Shown here in pieces: positions 6,971 through 15,167 of a stretch of DNA of 22,497 nt. Below the pieces are notes generated by a model. That model saw nothing but the letters and a program-made list of their open reading frames with translations. It made no database searches and was not told where the DNA came from. Within the stretch, counting starts at the first letter, position 1. Every line of letters begins with the position of its first letter. Made by a program: the position numbers and the translations under genes. The DNA is from JAEZAF01 sp964395665 (GTDB lineage: Bacteria; Chloroflexota; Anaerolineae; Aggregatilineales; Phototrophicaceae): assembly GCA_964395665.1 (NCBI GenBank), contig CAYNDH010000058.1, forward strand, positions 1 to 22,497. Direction: 5' to 3'.

Positions 6971-7576
6971 ATGATTCATCACTCCGGACACATCGAAGTG
7001 ATCTGTGGAAGCATGTTCTGCGGCAAGACCGAAGAACTCATCCGGCGTGTACGGCGCGCCGTCATCGCCCGCCAGACCGTACAGGTTTTCAAGCCGGAAA
7101 TCGACAATCGTTATGCGATGGAACGGGTCACCAGTCACAACGGTGAAAATGTGGCCGCACAGGTCGTCGGAGGATCTGCTGATATTATCAGTAACACCAA
7201 ACCCGATACGACCGTCATCGCCATTGATGAGGCCCAGTTCTTCGATACCGGCCTGCTGGATGTGGTGGAGCATCTGGCAAATCGCGGCCTGCGGGTGATC
7301 GTCGCCGGGCTTGATCTCGATTTCCGTGCAGAGCCATTCGGTGTCATGCCGAAGCTGCTTGCGATTGCCGAAGAAGTGACGAAACTGCGCGCCATCTGTG
7401 TCGTATGCGGGGAGTCAGCCTGCCGGTCACAGCGGCTGGTCAACGGACTGCCTGCACGCTATGATGACCCGATTATTATGGTCGGTGCGCAGGAATCATA
7501 CGAAGCCCGCTGCCGTCAGCATCACAATATCCCCGGGCGGCCCGAAATCTTAAACACCGCTTCCGGCACACTCTGA
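6971..7576 (+). CDS. tdk: Thymidine kinase (type II)
   Basis: This 201-residue salvage enzyme transfers the gamma-phosphate of ATP to thymidine in the cytoplasm. The P-loop is GSMFCGKTEEL (residues 13-23). The DEAQFF motif carries the catalytic glutamate. A zinc-binding lasso region contains CVVC and, near the C-terminus, YEARCRQHH. The last ligand position appears to be His where many relatives have Cys, a substitution also seen in other bacterial enzymes. The length is normal for the family. AAAAGG lies about 8 bases before the ATG. It stands between two terminator-bounded units, and no other nucleotide salvage gene is adjacent. Confidence 0.95.
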   Translation: MIHHSGHIEVICGSMFCGKTEELIRRVRRAVIARQTVQVFKPEIDNRYAMERVTSHNGENVAAQVVGGSADIISNTKPDTTVIAIDEAQFFDTGLLDVVEHLANRGLRVIVAGLDLDFRAEPFGVMPKLLAIAEEVTKLRAICVVCGESACRSQRLVNGLPARYDDPIIMVGAQESYEARCRQHHNIPGRPEILNTASGTL

Positions 7577-7582
7577 TTTCGG

Positions 7583-7656
7583 TAGAAAGCGCCTTTATGA
7601 CCCACCATGGCTATCCACTGTCGGCATTTGGTCAATTGGTATCGTGACGCTTTCTA
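7583..7656. repeat. 9-bp inverted repeat downstream of tdk
   Basis: TAGAAAGCG (7583-7591) is the exact reverse complement of CGCTTTCTA (7648-7656), 56 bases apart. The right arm overlaps the -35 side of the putative promoter of the next gene. It may be an operator half-pair or chance. Confidence 0.3.
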
Positions 7657-7673
7657 GATCAAAGGGTTATACT
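7644..7673 (+). promoter_or_regulatory. Possible promoter of His-rich membrane protein gene
   Basis: GTGACG (7644-7649) and TATACT (7668-7673) are 18 bases apart. The transcript would have a leader of about 75 bases ending in a strong AAGGAG (7741-7746). Confidence 0.45.
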
Positions 7674-7754
7674 CTACAGGCAGGTTAACGGCGGATAAGT
7701 CCCCGTACCCGTGCAATATTATTGTAACTGGTAGGATTTCAAGGAGATACATGA

Positions 7755-8930
7755 ATGGCTGTAGCTGCTCGTAGTGTACAAACAGAAGGCCAGTCGATGG
7801 CGACGATTGACCGTTCCAGCCTCTGGCTGCGCAATCGCCGCTGGGATTTGCTCTACATCATCATGAGCGTGATCGTCGTCCCGCTCCCCTATCTTGTTTA
7901 TCTGTTCACGCGTGACAGCTTCGGTATCCCGGATGATGCCGCCCGTAACATGGTCAATGCCTTTGTGGCTGTGGCCGTCGGTGGGCCGCACATGATGTCC
8001 ACCTTCCTGCGGACGGGGCTGGATGACAACTTCAAGACACGTTATCCAATGCTGCTGCGCTCGTCGATTATCATTCCGATCGTGGTCGTCTCGCTGGCGT
8101 TCCTGAATCTGACGCTGCTGCTGACGGTCTTCTTCTTCTGGGCAGCGCTGCATGTGCTGCATCAGGTGACCTATATCGTTGAACTTTATAACCACAAGGA
8201 ACACAATTACGTGCGCAAGAACAGCGCCGTGTCCCTTCAGGCGCGTGGCATTGACTATGCCGTGATCCTGACCTGCCTGTTCCCGATGGCGGCTTATAAA
8301 ATCAGCCAGGGTTCATTCGACATCGGCGCGAATGACCTGACCCGCGTCATCCCGGATTTCTTCCAGCAGGCGTGGTTCTTCTATGCGATGGCTGCCGTCT
8401 TCGGGCTTGCCGTGCTCGCCTATGTCGTCAAGTCGGTCAATGAATACCGTCAGGGCCTGCTGAATACCCCCAAGACGCTGTTCATGGTATTCACCATCAT
8501 CATCGCCTTCAGTATGCCCATGCTGCCGAATCTGGATACCGCTTTCCAGGGCCTCAACACATGGCATTCCTTCCAGTATCTGGCGATCACCTTCTACATC
8601 ATCAAGATCAAGGATCGCTATTCCACACTACAGAAGTCTGCACCGCTGGTGTCGCGCTTCAGCAAGGGTGAGGATTCACGCGGGCTGTACCTGCTTAGCA
8701 CCATCATGCTGCTTGGTTCGGCGCTGGTGTTCGCGGTGGTCTTCTTCATCGCGCATCTGATCACGCCGGGTTACATTGATGTCAGCAGTCCCAACATCCT
8801 GACCAACTGGCGCTTCGATGTCGCATACTACACCGCGATTCTGTCCTTCCTGTGGATTCATTACTATCACGATCACTTCCTGTTCACCGACTTTGAGGTG
8901 CTGGACGACGCGCAGTACGGCAGCGAATAA
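7755..8930 (+). CDS. His-rich polytopic membrane protein of unknown function
   Basis: This 391-residue protein has roughly nine or ten hydrophobic segments, including about 33-52, 101-128, 167-183, 206-226, 241-258, 272-284, 314-337 and 357-370. Histidines cluster at membrane borders: GGPHMMSTFLR (His79), HVLH (133-136), NHKEH (147-150), NTWHSFQYL (His271) and IHYYHDHF (369, 372, 374). The spacing resembles the His boxes of integral-membrane metal oxygenases or hydroxylases, but the exact desaturase or Brp/Blh patterns are not present, so no function is assigned. Similar WH-X-X-QY proteins occur as unannotated membrane proteins in other bacteria (recalled). AAGGAG (7741-7746) lies 8 bases before the chosen ATG; an ATG at 7751 is out of frame and closes after seven codons. 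It is a single-gene unit ended by a strong terminator. Confidence 0.85.
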   Translation: MAVAARSVQTEGQSMATIDRSSLWLRNRRWDLLYIIMSVIVVPLPYLVYLFTRDSFGIPDDAARNMVNAFVAVAVGGPHMMSTFLRTGLDDNFKTRYPMLLRSSIIIPIVVVSLAFLNLTLLLTVFFFWAALHVLHQVTYIVELYNHKEHNYVRKNSAVSLQARGIDYAVILTCLFPMAAYKISQGSFDIGANDLTRVIPDFFQQAWFFYAMAAVFGLAVLAYVVKSVNEYRQGLLNTPKTLFMVFTIIIAFSMPMLPNLDTAFQGLNTWHSFQYLAITFYIIKIKDRYSTLQKSAPLVSRFSKGEDSRGLYLLSTIMLLGSALVFAVVFFIAHLITPGYIDVSSPNILTNWRFDVAYYTAILSFLWIHYYHDHFLFTDFEVLDDAQYGSE

Positions 8931-8962
8931 GTTCGGCATTCAACCTACCTGCCACTATCCGG

Positions 8963-8994
8963 AGCGGGCATCATCTGATGTCCGTTCTTTTTTT
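8963..8994 (+). terminator. Intrinsic terminator of membrane protein gene
   Basis: AGCGGGCATC (8963-8972) pairs with GATGTCCGTT (8977-8986), including two G-T wobbles, over a 4-base loop. A run of seven T (8988-8994) follows. Confidence 0.9.
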
Positions 8995-9087
8995 ACCTTA
9001 GAGTTTGCTATCGAAAAACGGGGATAAAGCGAAGCGCCGTTAGAATGATAGCGTAACCCAATCCCAGGCGGATAAAAGGCACATTCT

Positions 9088-10710
9088 ATGGCAGGTGAAA
9101 AGCGACCATCCAACCAGATATTAGCCCTGATTGGCACGGCAGCAGCGGGGATCGGCGCGGCAGGGTTGTATGCATGGTGGCGTCACGAGCGCCATGATAC
9201 ACAATTCGTCGTCATTGACATCGTCAATATGGAAGATATCGAGCAGCCCATTCTTCCGGATAATCTCGACTGCGGCCCGGATGTGCAGCGCATTGTCGAT
9301 GGCACGGGTGCGCTGTTTCACCGGCGGTACTCTGTCGATATTCTGAATCCAAAGTTGGATGCAGAAGCACTGTCAGAGGCGATCAAGGCCGACATCAATC
9401 AGTTCACACCGACGCTGATGGCCTACTTCGAAAAGACCAAAGGTGATCCGGAGCGATTCGAGATCGGGGATGAGTATTTCATCCATATCACCGGCCCATG
9501 GAATGGCCCAGTCCGCACCGTAGACATCAGCCCAACCTCATTTTCATTCGTCACGCTGGAAGGTCATCTGGAAGCGGGGCAGATTCACTTCCGCGTGATC
9601 CCGCATCCGTCGCTTGAGGACACGCTGCGCTTTCAGATCCTGTCATGGGCACGGTCCAAAGATCGACTGGTGGAATTTGCCTACGATTTCACTGAAGTCG
9701 CCCAGAATGCACAGGGCAATATGTGGCGTGATTTCTGTCGGCGTGTCGTTGATGCCAGCGGCGGCGAACAGTTTGGCCGCTTACAGGTCATCACGCAGCG
9801 CACACCGTTTGAAGGTGAAAAAGTCGGTACGCTCCGCCAGCCCCTTCCCGGATGGTACAGCCACCGCAGCCGCATTCAGGCCTTTGAAGAGACAAAATAT
9901 AACTACGACATCGATGCACACGAGAGCTTCACTGAATCCAACGGCTGGCGCATTGACTCGTATATCCATCAGCTTCCGGCAGAACCGCCGGGGGAACCGG
10001 TCCCAAATGGATCATGGGAAACCGCACAGGCGATCATTCGCAATTATGAATTCCCTGATCCCAGCCTGATCAGCGGCATTTTTGTGCCAGATACACCACT
10101 CGAAAAACGGGTCATGGTGCTTCAGGCGCATTTCCTGTTTTTCACATTTTATTTCGGCGTCAAGGTCGGCAGCGTCATTGAGGAGATCCGCGAAGAGGAA
10201 GGTAAAGGTCAGGCGCAGGTCTGGGGCTGGAGCTACCGCACGCTTGAAGGCCACTTCGAGATGGGCGAAATCACGTTCAGCGTATGGAAATTTCTCGAAA
10301 GTGGTGAGGTGGAGTTCCGCATCAATTCCTATTCCCGGATAACGCAAATACCGAACATCTTTTATCGCATCGGCTTCCAGCTATTTGGACGCGGCCTTCA
10401 GGTGCGCTTCGCCCGGTCAGCCATGGCCCGGGTTGAACAACTGGTGCGTGAACGCGCTGTCCAGATCGACGATGCCGAAAAGCGCGCCCCGACACCTGAA
10501 ACCGCCGAGAAGGTCGAAGTCAGGCCGCTGAGCAGCGACGAACAGGCCGAGAAAACATCTGAAGCCTTTGAAGAGGACATCAGCAAAGCTGCGGAAAAAG
10601 AAGAAGACGCTGCACTTTACGGCGCAACGGCAGAAGAAGCTCGTCAGATTCAGGAAACCGACAGCGAGTCAGGCGCCTCTACGGAAACGCCTGATATACC
10701 CACTGCATAG
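9088..10710 (+). CDS. Membrane-anchored protein with two DUF1990 domains
   Basis: This 540-residue protein has an N-terminal membrane anchor (about 11-32, Ala/Gly/Ile rich, followed by basic WWRHERH). Two DUF1990-type regions follow. The first (about 75-225) has FSFVTLEGHLEAGQIHFRV and the second (about 295-445) has WSYRTLEGHFEMGEITFSV; both copies keep the (S/T)LEGH-EAG/EMG core typical of this START-like fold. The C-terminal 95 residues are Glu/Ala/Lys-rich and probably disordered or helical. DUF1990 has no settled function. Most family members I recall are single-domain proteins of under 200 residues, so an internal duplication with an anchor is unusual. AAAAGG precedes the ATG. The gene converges on, and its end overlaps by 32 bases, the M23 peptidase gene. 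Confidence 0.85.
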   Translation: MAGEKRPSNQILALIGTAAAGIGAAGLYAWWRHERHDTQFVVIDIVNMEDIEQPILPDNLDCGPDVQRIVDGTGALFHRRYSVDILNPKLDAEALSEAIKADINQFTPTLMAYFEKTKGDPERFEIGDEYFIHITGPWNGPVRTVDISPTSFSFVTLEGHLEAGQIHFRVIPHPSLEDTLRFQILSWARSKDRLVEFAYDFTEVAQNAQGNMWRDFCRRVVDASGGEQFGRLQVITQRTPFEGEKVGTLRQPLPGWYSHRSRIQAFEETKYNYDIDAHESFTESNGWRIDSYIHQLPAEPPGEPVPNGSWETAQAIIRNYEFPDPSLISGIFVPDTPLEKRVMVLQAHFLFFTFYFGVKVGSVIEEIREEEGKGQAQVWGWSYRTLEGHFEMGEITFSVWKFLESGEVEFRINSYSRITQIPNIFYRIGFQLFGRGLQVRFARSAMARVEQLVRERAVQIDDAEKRAPTPETAEKVEVRPLSSDEQAEKTSEAFEEDISKAAEKEEDAALYGATAEEARQIQETDSESGASTETPDIPTA

Positions 10711-12316
10711 GATCGACCGGCGTACCATCGACCCAGACTTCCCAGTGCAGGTGTGCGCCAGTCGAGCGGCCTGTCGTCCCGACAAGGCCGATCACCTGAC
10801 CCGCCTGCACAAAGTCACCCAGATTGACAGTACGCTGGCTCATATGCCCATACACGGTATAGACACCCCAGCCGTGATCCAGCATGAGCGCAGTCCCACG
10901 GACATAGAGATTATCAGCCAGTACCACCCGTCCGGAGGCAGCGGCCAGCACCGAACTACCCGGCGCACCAGCGAAATCTGATCCCATATGATAGCTGTCA
11001 AATGCGCCGCCGTTGTAGGAGCGCAGCGTGCCGAACGGCGCATTCATCGCGGCGGCAGCGGGAAGCCCCATCGGGCCATCGAAATAGCGTTCCGGGTTCG
11101 AACGGATGGCAAGCGACCTGAGGATCGAATTTTCGTTATCCTCTACCGCCTGTGACAGCAGTTCGACCTTATCAGTTGGCAGTGTGACACGCACCGCGCC
11201 ATAATTCCCCTGTTCTACCTGAATATTGAATGGGAACGGCGTTACCGTGCCATCCGATTCAGCCACTTCAAGGTTAAAAGGATAAATACCCGGTGCTGTT
11301 TCAACCGGGATCGCCAGCCACAACAGGAAGGACACCGCGCCGCCGGTATCATCCACAACCGGGACCGCTCTGTCCAGAAAAGTAGCACTGATCGTCGCGG
11401 CGGAACGTGTCGTCAGTCGAATGCGCCCTGTCTTACCCTGTGCCAGCACCATGGGCGTGACATCCAGTGAAGCCAGCGCAGGCGGCAGGCTGACAATACT
11501 CTCAATTGGCTGCGTGCCGGGGATAATCAGCACCTGCCCCGCCAGTATGCGCGACGCATCCGCGATTTCATTGGCTTCCTGCAAAGATGCCATGCTGACG
11601 CCGTAGCGCGTGGCGATTGTGAACAGCGTCTCCCCGCGCTGGATCACATGCTGCAAGCCGCTGGTGGTCACGCCGTTGGTGGTCATCACCGCCGTATCCG
11701 ATGCGGCATCCGGCACGGTGGGTTCTTCAGGTGCTGCTGAAGCATCCTCACCACTTGCGCCTGTCGTACCCGTATCAGACTGCGTGTCTTCAGCAGATGG
11801 CAGTTCATCGGGAATCGCAAGCGATCCTTCTGATTGCGCATCAGCATCGGGCATGACTTCTGTCTCCGGGACAATCGTCAGCACCTGCCCGACATACAGC
11901 ATATTCGGATTGGTGATGCCGTTAAGCTGCACCAGCCTCTGAAGCTCTACGCCATAAAAATCACCGATGATTTTGAGTGTTTCACCCGGCTGCACAATAT
12001 GCTCGGTCGGTGGTTGGATCTCCGGCACGGGTTCCAGCGGGATCAGCAGCCGTTCACCGACTTTCAGGTTGTTAGGATTCACCAGATTGTTGAAACGGGC
12101 CAGCTCTTCGATGGTCAGCCCGTATTTAATCGCAATCCGATAGAGATTCTCGCCCCGCTGGACGACATGCAGCGTCACACCGGGTTGATCTGCCGGATCG
12201 GATATTGGCGGATCAGCATCAATCTGCTGGGCAATCACCGACGCGGGCAGAGGCAGCACGAGTCCGATAAGCAGGAGCAAGGTGAGCGAGATAAGCGAGA
12301 CAGAGCGCCGTTTCAT
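10679..12316 (-). CDS. Exported LysM / M23 peptidoglycan endopeptidase
   Basis: From ATG 12316 the protein has 545 residues. It starts with a signal peptide (MKRRSVSLISLTLLLL, cleaved near VIAQ). Three LysM peptidoglycan-binding modules lie at about 49-92, 105-149 and 221-266; the last follows an acidic Ser/Thr linker. A beta-sandwich region (about 283-368) comes next, then a C-terminal M23 zinc metallopeptidase. The M23 ligands are visible: His443 and Asp447 in YHMGSDF, and His524 in AHLHWE, with His491 (GHM) and His522 also conserved. M23 enzymes cut peptide cross-links of the wall. An upstream ATG at 12340 is in frame but has no better Shine-Dalgarno and would bury the basic signal-peptide start. 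It is the last gene of a minus-strand cluster with DUF192 and another LysM protein. Confidence 0.92.
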   Translation of the reverse strand: MKRRSVSLISLTLLLLIGLVLPLPASVIAQQIDADPPISDPADQPGVTLHVVQRGENLYRIAIKYGLTIEELARFNNLVNPNNLKVGERLLIPLEPVPEIQPPTEHIVQPGETLKIIGDFYGVELQRLVQLNGITNPNMLYVGQVLTIVPETEVMPDADAQSEGSLAIPDELPSAEDTQSDTGTTGASGEDASAAPEEPTVPDAASDTAVMTTNGVTTSGLQHVIQRGETLFTIATRYGVSMASLQEANEIADASRILAGQVLIIPGTQPIESIVSLPPALASLDVTPMVLAQGKTGRIRLTTRSAATISATFLDRAVPVVDDTGGAVSFLLWLAIPVETAPGIYPFNLEVAESDGTVTPFPFNIQVEQGNYGAVRVTLPTDKVELLSQAVEDNENSILRSLAIRSNPERYFDGPMGLPAAAAMNAPFGTLRSYNGGAFDSYHMGSDFAGAPGSSVLAAASGRVVLADNLYVRGTALMLDHGWGVYTVYGHMSQRTVNLGDFVQAGQVIGLVGTTGRSTGAHLHWEVWVDGTPVDPMQWVYQAFP

Positions 12317-12347
12317 GACAATAACCTGATGACCTGACATACAAAGA

Positions 12348-12370
12348 GGCGATCTCTGAAGAAGATCGCC
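12348..12370 (-). other. Hairpin between DUF192 and M23 genes
   Basis: GGCGATC (12348-12354) and GATCGCC (12364-12370) form a perfect 7-bp stem over a 9-base loop. Read on the minus strand it is followed by a short TCTTTGT. It may partly terminate or attenuate transcription between the DUF192 gene and the M23 gene. Confidence 0.5.
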
Positions 12371-12394
12371 CCGGTAAAAACCGAATGGAAACTA

Positions 12395-12802
12395 TTATGG
12401 CGCGGGAGTCGCCGGTTCGTCAAACCGGAGATGATCACCGATCTGCACACGGTCCAGCAGTTCGACATTGGCTTCCAGATAATACTGCGCGGGGGCAGCG
12501 GGCACATATGAGAGACGCCACGGTTTCGCCAGTTTCTTATCGACCACGCGCCCTGATGCATCCAGCCAGATCACGGCAATATCGATAAACATGAACAGCA
12601 TGTGGATGGCGGTATGTGTCCGCCCTTCCGAACCAGTCACAAACAGCAGCGCCTGATCATCTGGCAGTGAACGCACAAACTGAAGCCCCTTGAAGTGACA
12701 CCAGAAACTGATGCACAGTCGGGTGCGCGGGATCAGGACTTCGCCAGTCTCGGCCTTCCGCAGCACCCGCCAGGGATGCTTTTTCGCATCAATCCCGCTC
12801 AT
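12395..12802 (-). CDS. DUF192 family protein
   Basis: This 135-residue protein has the DUF192 core: KGLQFVRSLPDDQALLFV near the middle, HMLFMFIDIAVIWLD and the GRVVDKKLAKPWR strand, then a YYLEANVELLDRVQIGDHL ending. DUF192 is a small beta-rich fold of unknown function, often exported. This copy has no obvious signal peptide. Its ATG overlaps the stop of the upstream LysM gene by 4 bases (ATGA), so the two are almost certainly translationally coupled. The M23 gene follows about 80 bases later with a hairpin between them. A link with wall or envelope maintenance is suggested by these neighbours only. Confidence 0.88.
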   Translation of the reverse strand: MSGIDAKKHPWRVLRKAETGEVLIPRTRLCISFWCHFKGLQFVRSLPDDQALLFVTGSEGRTHTAIHMLFMFIDIAVIWLDASGRVVDKKLAKPWRLSYVPAAPAQYYLEANVELLDRVQIGDHLRFDEPATPAP

Positions 12803-14637
12803 TTTACAGGCTGCGGGATATTGAGAACCTGCCCGACAAAAATGCGATGGATATTCGCGATCTCATTCGCCTCAGCGATCTTCTGGATCGGCACGTTGTA
12901 AATCAACGACAGGCGGAACAGCGAGTCCCCCGGCTGCACCACATAGCGGATGATTTCGCTGACCGGCGTCGGCGTCACCGGAGCGGCGGTCGGCGTCAGT
13001 GCGATTGAATCCGTCGGCAGAGTCAGCCGCTGGCCCACCAGAATGCTGTTGATGTTCACAATCCCGTTCATCTGCGCCAGGGTCGCCACAGTGGTATTAA
13101 AGCGGCGGGCGATCAGGAAAAGGGTATCCCCCGGCTGGACGATATATACACTGCCATCCGTCACATCTGCCGGAACAGGCGTAATGGTTGCGGTCGGTGT
13201 CAGCGGGATCGGCGTCGGCAGCACATCGGTCGGCGCGATCGTCGCCGCTGGCGGGACTTTCACCGGAACAATCAGCCGCTGACCGACAAAGATCAGGGCG
13301 TTTTCGTTCAGGCCGTTGGCTTCGATAATCGCCGGGACGCTGCTGCCGTACAGATTGGCGATGATGTAAACCGACTCGCCAAAGCTCACGACATGTTCAA
13401 CCCGTCCGGGATATTCTTCAACCAACTGCTGAAGCACGGCTTCGGTGGTCTCGGTCGCCTGAATATTCTCGGTTGGCGTGGCCGGGATTTCCGTCGGCAG
13501 TGCTTCGGTCGCGGTCGCCGCGATCTCTTCAACGGGTGTCACCGTCGGGAAATCAGTTGGATTGGCCGGTGTGGGTTCCACAGTGGGCAGATCGAGCGTC
13601 GGTTCAAGCGTCGGTTCAGACGGTGCATCAACGGTTGCGCTGGCGATCACACCGGCATCCACCGTCGGTTCTTCTGTCACCGGCGAGAGTGTCGGCACTT
13701 CGGTAAAGATTTCATCGGGCGTCACTTCAACGGTGAGCATGTCCAGCGTCGGCTCGACGACGACATCTGTCACAACGACGGTGTCGAGCGTCGGCGCTTC
13801 GGTGAAAATCACTTCCAGCGTCACTTCAGCGGTAACGATCTCAAAGGTGGGAGACGCTTCCTCGGTCACGACGACCTCATCGGTCACCACCAACTCATCC
13901 GTCGGGGCGACTTCCTCGGTCATAACGACCTCATCGGTCACAACAAATTCATCTGTCGCGGCGGGTTCATCAGTCGCAGCGACTCCCTCACCGACGGTCA
14001 GCGATGCCTCATCCAGATAGACTTCGGTCGTCAGACGGCCTATTGAGGCATTGGTACGTACAAAAACGGTCGCGCTATCCGCATCCGGGGCGGCGCTGAT
14101 GCTGTGCTGCTCGTAGACATCGCAGCTTTCCACCGGCGCTGACCACACGATCGCGTCGCTCTCGGGGTCTTCGCCGCCGGTGGGATCAATCCCCACTTCA
14201 ACAGTGACAGCACATGGCACATCACTTGTGTCGATGGCTTCTGCATCATTTGAGGAAAAGGTATAGGCATAGATGCTGAAGGTGACGGTCTCACCCGGTG
14301 TCAGACCACTGACCACCTGATAGACTCCGGCGATATGCGGCGAGAAGAACGAGAAATAGCGCTGTGCTTCTTCCCCTTCAAGCACACGGTCACTGTTGGC
14401 AGCCGTGGCGAGCGTGTATTCGGGCTGGGTGGTCTCCGGTTCCAGATTCCATGCCGTCCAGCCTTCTGCAACCAGTCTGGGCAGAATGCCTTCCTGCACG
14501 ACATAATGCTCTTCGAAACCGGGGTTTACCAGCAGATTGGCATTTTCATCATCCTGCGCCAGTATTGGCAGGCTCAGGAGCATAACAGCAAATAATGACA
14601 GGATAAGGCAGATCAGTTTACGCATACGTCGCCTCAC
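12799..14637 (-). CDS. Exported protein with jelly-roll-like N-terminus and three LysM modules
   Basis: This 612-residue protein has a signal peptide (about 1-28, basic MRRRMRK start, cleaved near ILAQ). A module beginning NLLVNPGFEE (about 34-215) resembles the jelly-roll carbohydrate-binding domains that often open with this motif. About 190 residues (216-405) are low complexity, rich in Thr, Val, Glu, Asp and Pro, with recurrent TDE and TEE units. Three LysM modules follow at about 413-460, 495-542 and 564-609, each with a VxxGxSxxxIA-like start and a hydrophobic-GQ-hydrophobic end. No catalytic domain is visible, so it is probably a wall-bound scaffold or sugar-binding protein. GAGG lies 7 bases before the ATG. 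Its stop codon overlaps the DUF192 start. Confidence 0.9.
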   Translation of the reverse strand: MRRRMRKLICLILSLFAVMLLSLPILAQDDENANLLVNPGFEEHYVVQEGILPRLVAEGWTAWNLEPETTQPEYTLATAANSDRVLEGEEAQRYFSFFSPHIAGVYQVVSGLTPGETVTFSIYAYTFSSNDAEAIDTSDVPCAVTVEVGIDPTGGEDPESDAIVWSAPVESCDVYEQHSISAAPDADSATVFVRTNASIGRLTTEVYLDEASLTVGEGVAATDEPAATDEFVVTDEVVMTEEVAPTDELVVTDEVVVTEEASPTFEIVTAEVTLEVIFTEAPTLDTVVVTDVVVEPTLDMLTVEVTPDEIFTEVPTLSPVTEEPTVDAGVIASATVDAPSEPTLEPTLDLPTVEPTPANPTDFPTVTPVEEIAATATEALPTEIPATPTENIQATETTEAVLQQLVEEYPGRVEHVVSFGESVYIIANLYGSSVPAIIEANGLNENALIFVGQRLIVPVKVPPAATIAPTDVLPTPIPLTPTATITPVPADVTDGSVYIVQPGDTLFLIARRFNTTVATLAQMNGIVNINSILVGQRLTLPTDSIALTPTAAPVTPTPVSEIIRYVVQPGDSLFRLSLIYNVPIQKIAEANEIANIHRIFVGQVLNIPQPVK

Positions 14638-14666
14638 TCAGTTTTGAAGCTGTCTCAATGCGGTTA

Positions 14667-14694
14667 AGTATACTGTTTTGTGCCAAACATACAA
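14667..14694 (-). promoter_or_regulatory. Possible promoter of LysM-DUF192-M23 cluster
   Basis: On the minus strand, TTGTAT (14694-14689) and TATACT (14672-14667) are 16 bases apart. The -10 is good and the -35 is poor. It lies 30 bases before the LysM gene start. Confidence 0.3.
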
Positions 14695-14766
14695 CTTTAC
14701 GGCGAACGCGGGGCTTTGAATCTGGTGAGCAAATTCAGCAGATCACTGCACCAGACAACTACAGCA

Positions 14767-14795
14767 GCGACAGACGGGCATCAGAGTGTTAGAAT
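14767..14795 (+). promoter_or_regulatory. Possible promoter of DUF503 gene
   Basis: GCGACA (14767-14772) and TAGAAT (14790-14795) are 17 bases apart. This would start transcription near 14802, inside the open frame upstream of the DUF503 ATG, and so supports the internal start at 14864. Confidence 0.35.
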
Positions 14796-14836
14796 ACGAA
14801 AACGTGTTACCAACGTCCCTTGATCGCCGTAATCCT

Positions 14837-14856
14837 GATGTAGCTGGCGATACATC
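14837..14856 (+). other. Small hairpin before DUF503 start
   Basis: GATGTA (14837-14842) pairs with TACATC (14851-14856) over 8 bases, ending 7 bases before the ATG. No Shine-Dalgarno is visible there, so this stem occupies the place where one would be expected. Confidence 0.3.
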
Positions 14857-14863
14857 ACAACTT

Positions 14864-15160
14864 ATGCCCAACCATCCTATCCTTGGCGTCTGCACGCTGG
14901 AGTTTCACCTGCCAGAGGCCGCTTCACTCAAAGACAAACGCAGCGTCCTGAAATCCATGCTGGCCCGCCTGCGGAACAACTTCAACGTCTCCGCAGCGGA
15001 GATCGACGAGCAGGATCGCTGGCAGACGGCGATCATCGGGATTGCCGTCGTGAGCAATTCCACCCGCCACGCCCAACAGTCCATTGACAATGTGCTGGCA
15101 TGGGTGGAACGTTCCTACCCGGAAGCGATTATCATGAAGCAGACCATCGAGATTATCTGA
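14864..15160 (+). CDS. DUF503 (YlxP-like) protein
   Basis: From ATG 14864 the protein has 98 residues, the family length. It contains ASLKDKRSVLKSMLARLRNN followed by FNVSAAEIDEQDRWQ and an IGIAVVSN strand, the DUF503 core. In Firmicutes the relative YlxP lies beside infB and rbfA; that context is absent here. The function is not firmly established. The frame is open back to a GTG at 14786, but the upstream residues do not fit the family and a promoter-like -10 lies within that stretch. No clear Shine-Dalgarno precedes 14864. The gene is divergent from the LysM cluster. Confidence 0.82.
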   Translation: MPNHPILGVCTLEFHLPEAASLKDKRSVLKSMLARLRNNFNVSAAEIDEQDRWQTAIIGIAVVSNSTRHAQQSIDNVLAWVERSYPEAIIMKQTIEII

Positions 15161-15167
15161 GCGTGAT

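Noticed and set aside
7755..8930. Assignment of the His-rich membrane protein to Brp/Blh carotene dioxygenases or fatty acid desaturases
   Set aside because: The exact His-box spacings of those families are not seen, so naming the function would go beyond the evidence.
13478..14020. 180-residue Ser/Val/Thr-rich + strand frame, and an overlapping 217-residue frame
   Set aside because: These are the antisense reading of the low-complexity Thr/Val/Glu stalk of the LysM protein. The repetitive DNA keeps other frames open.
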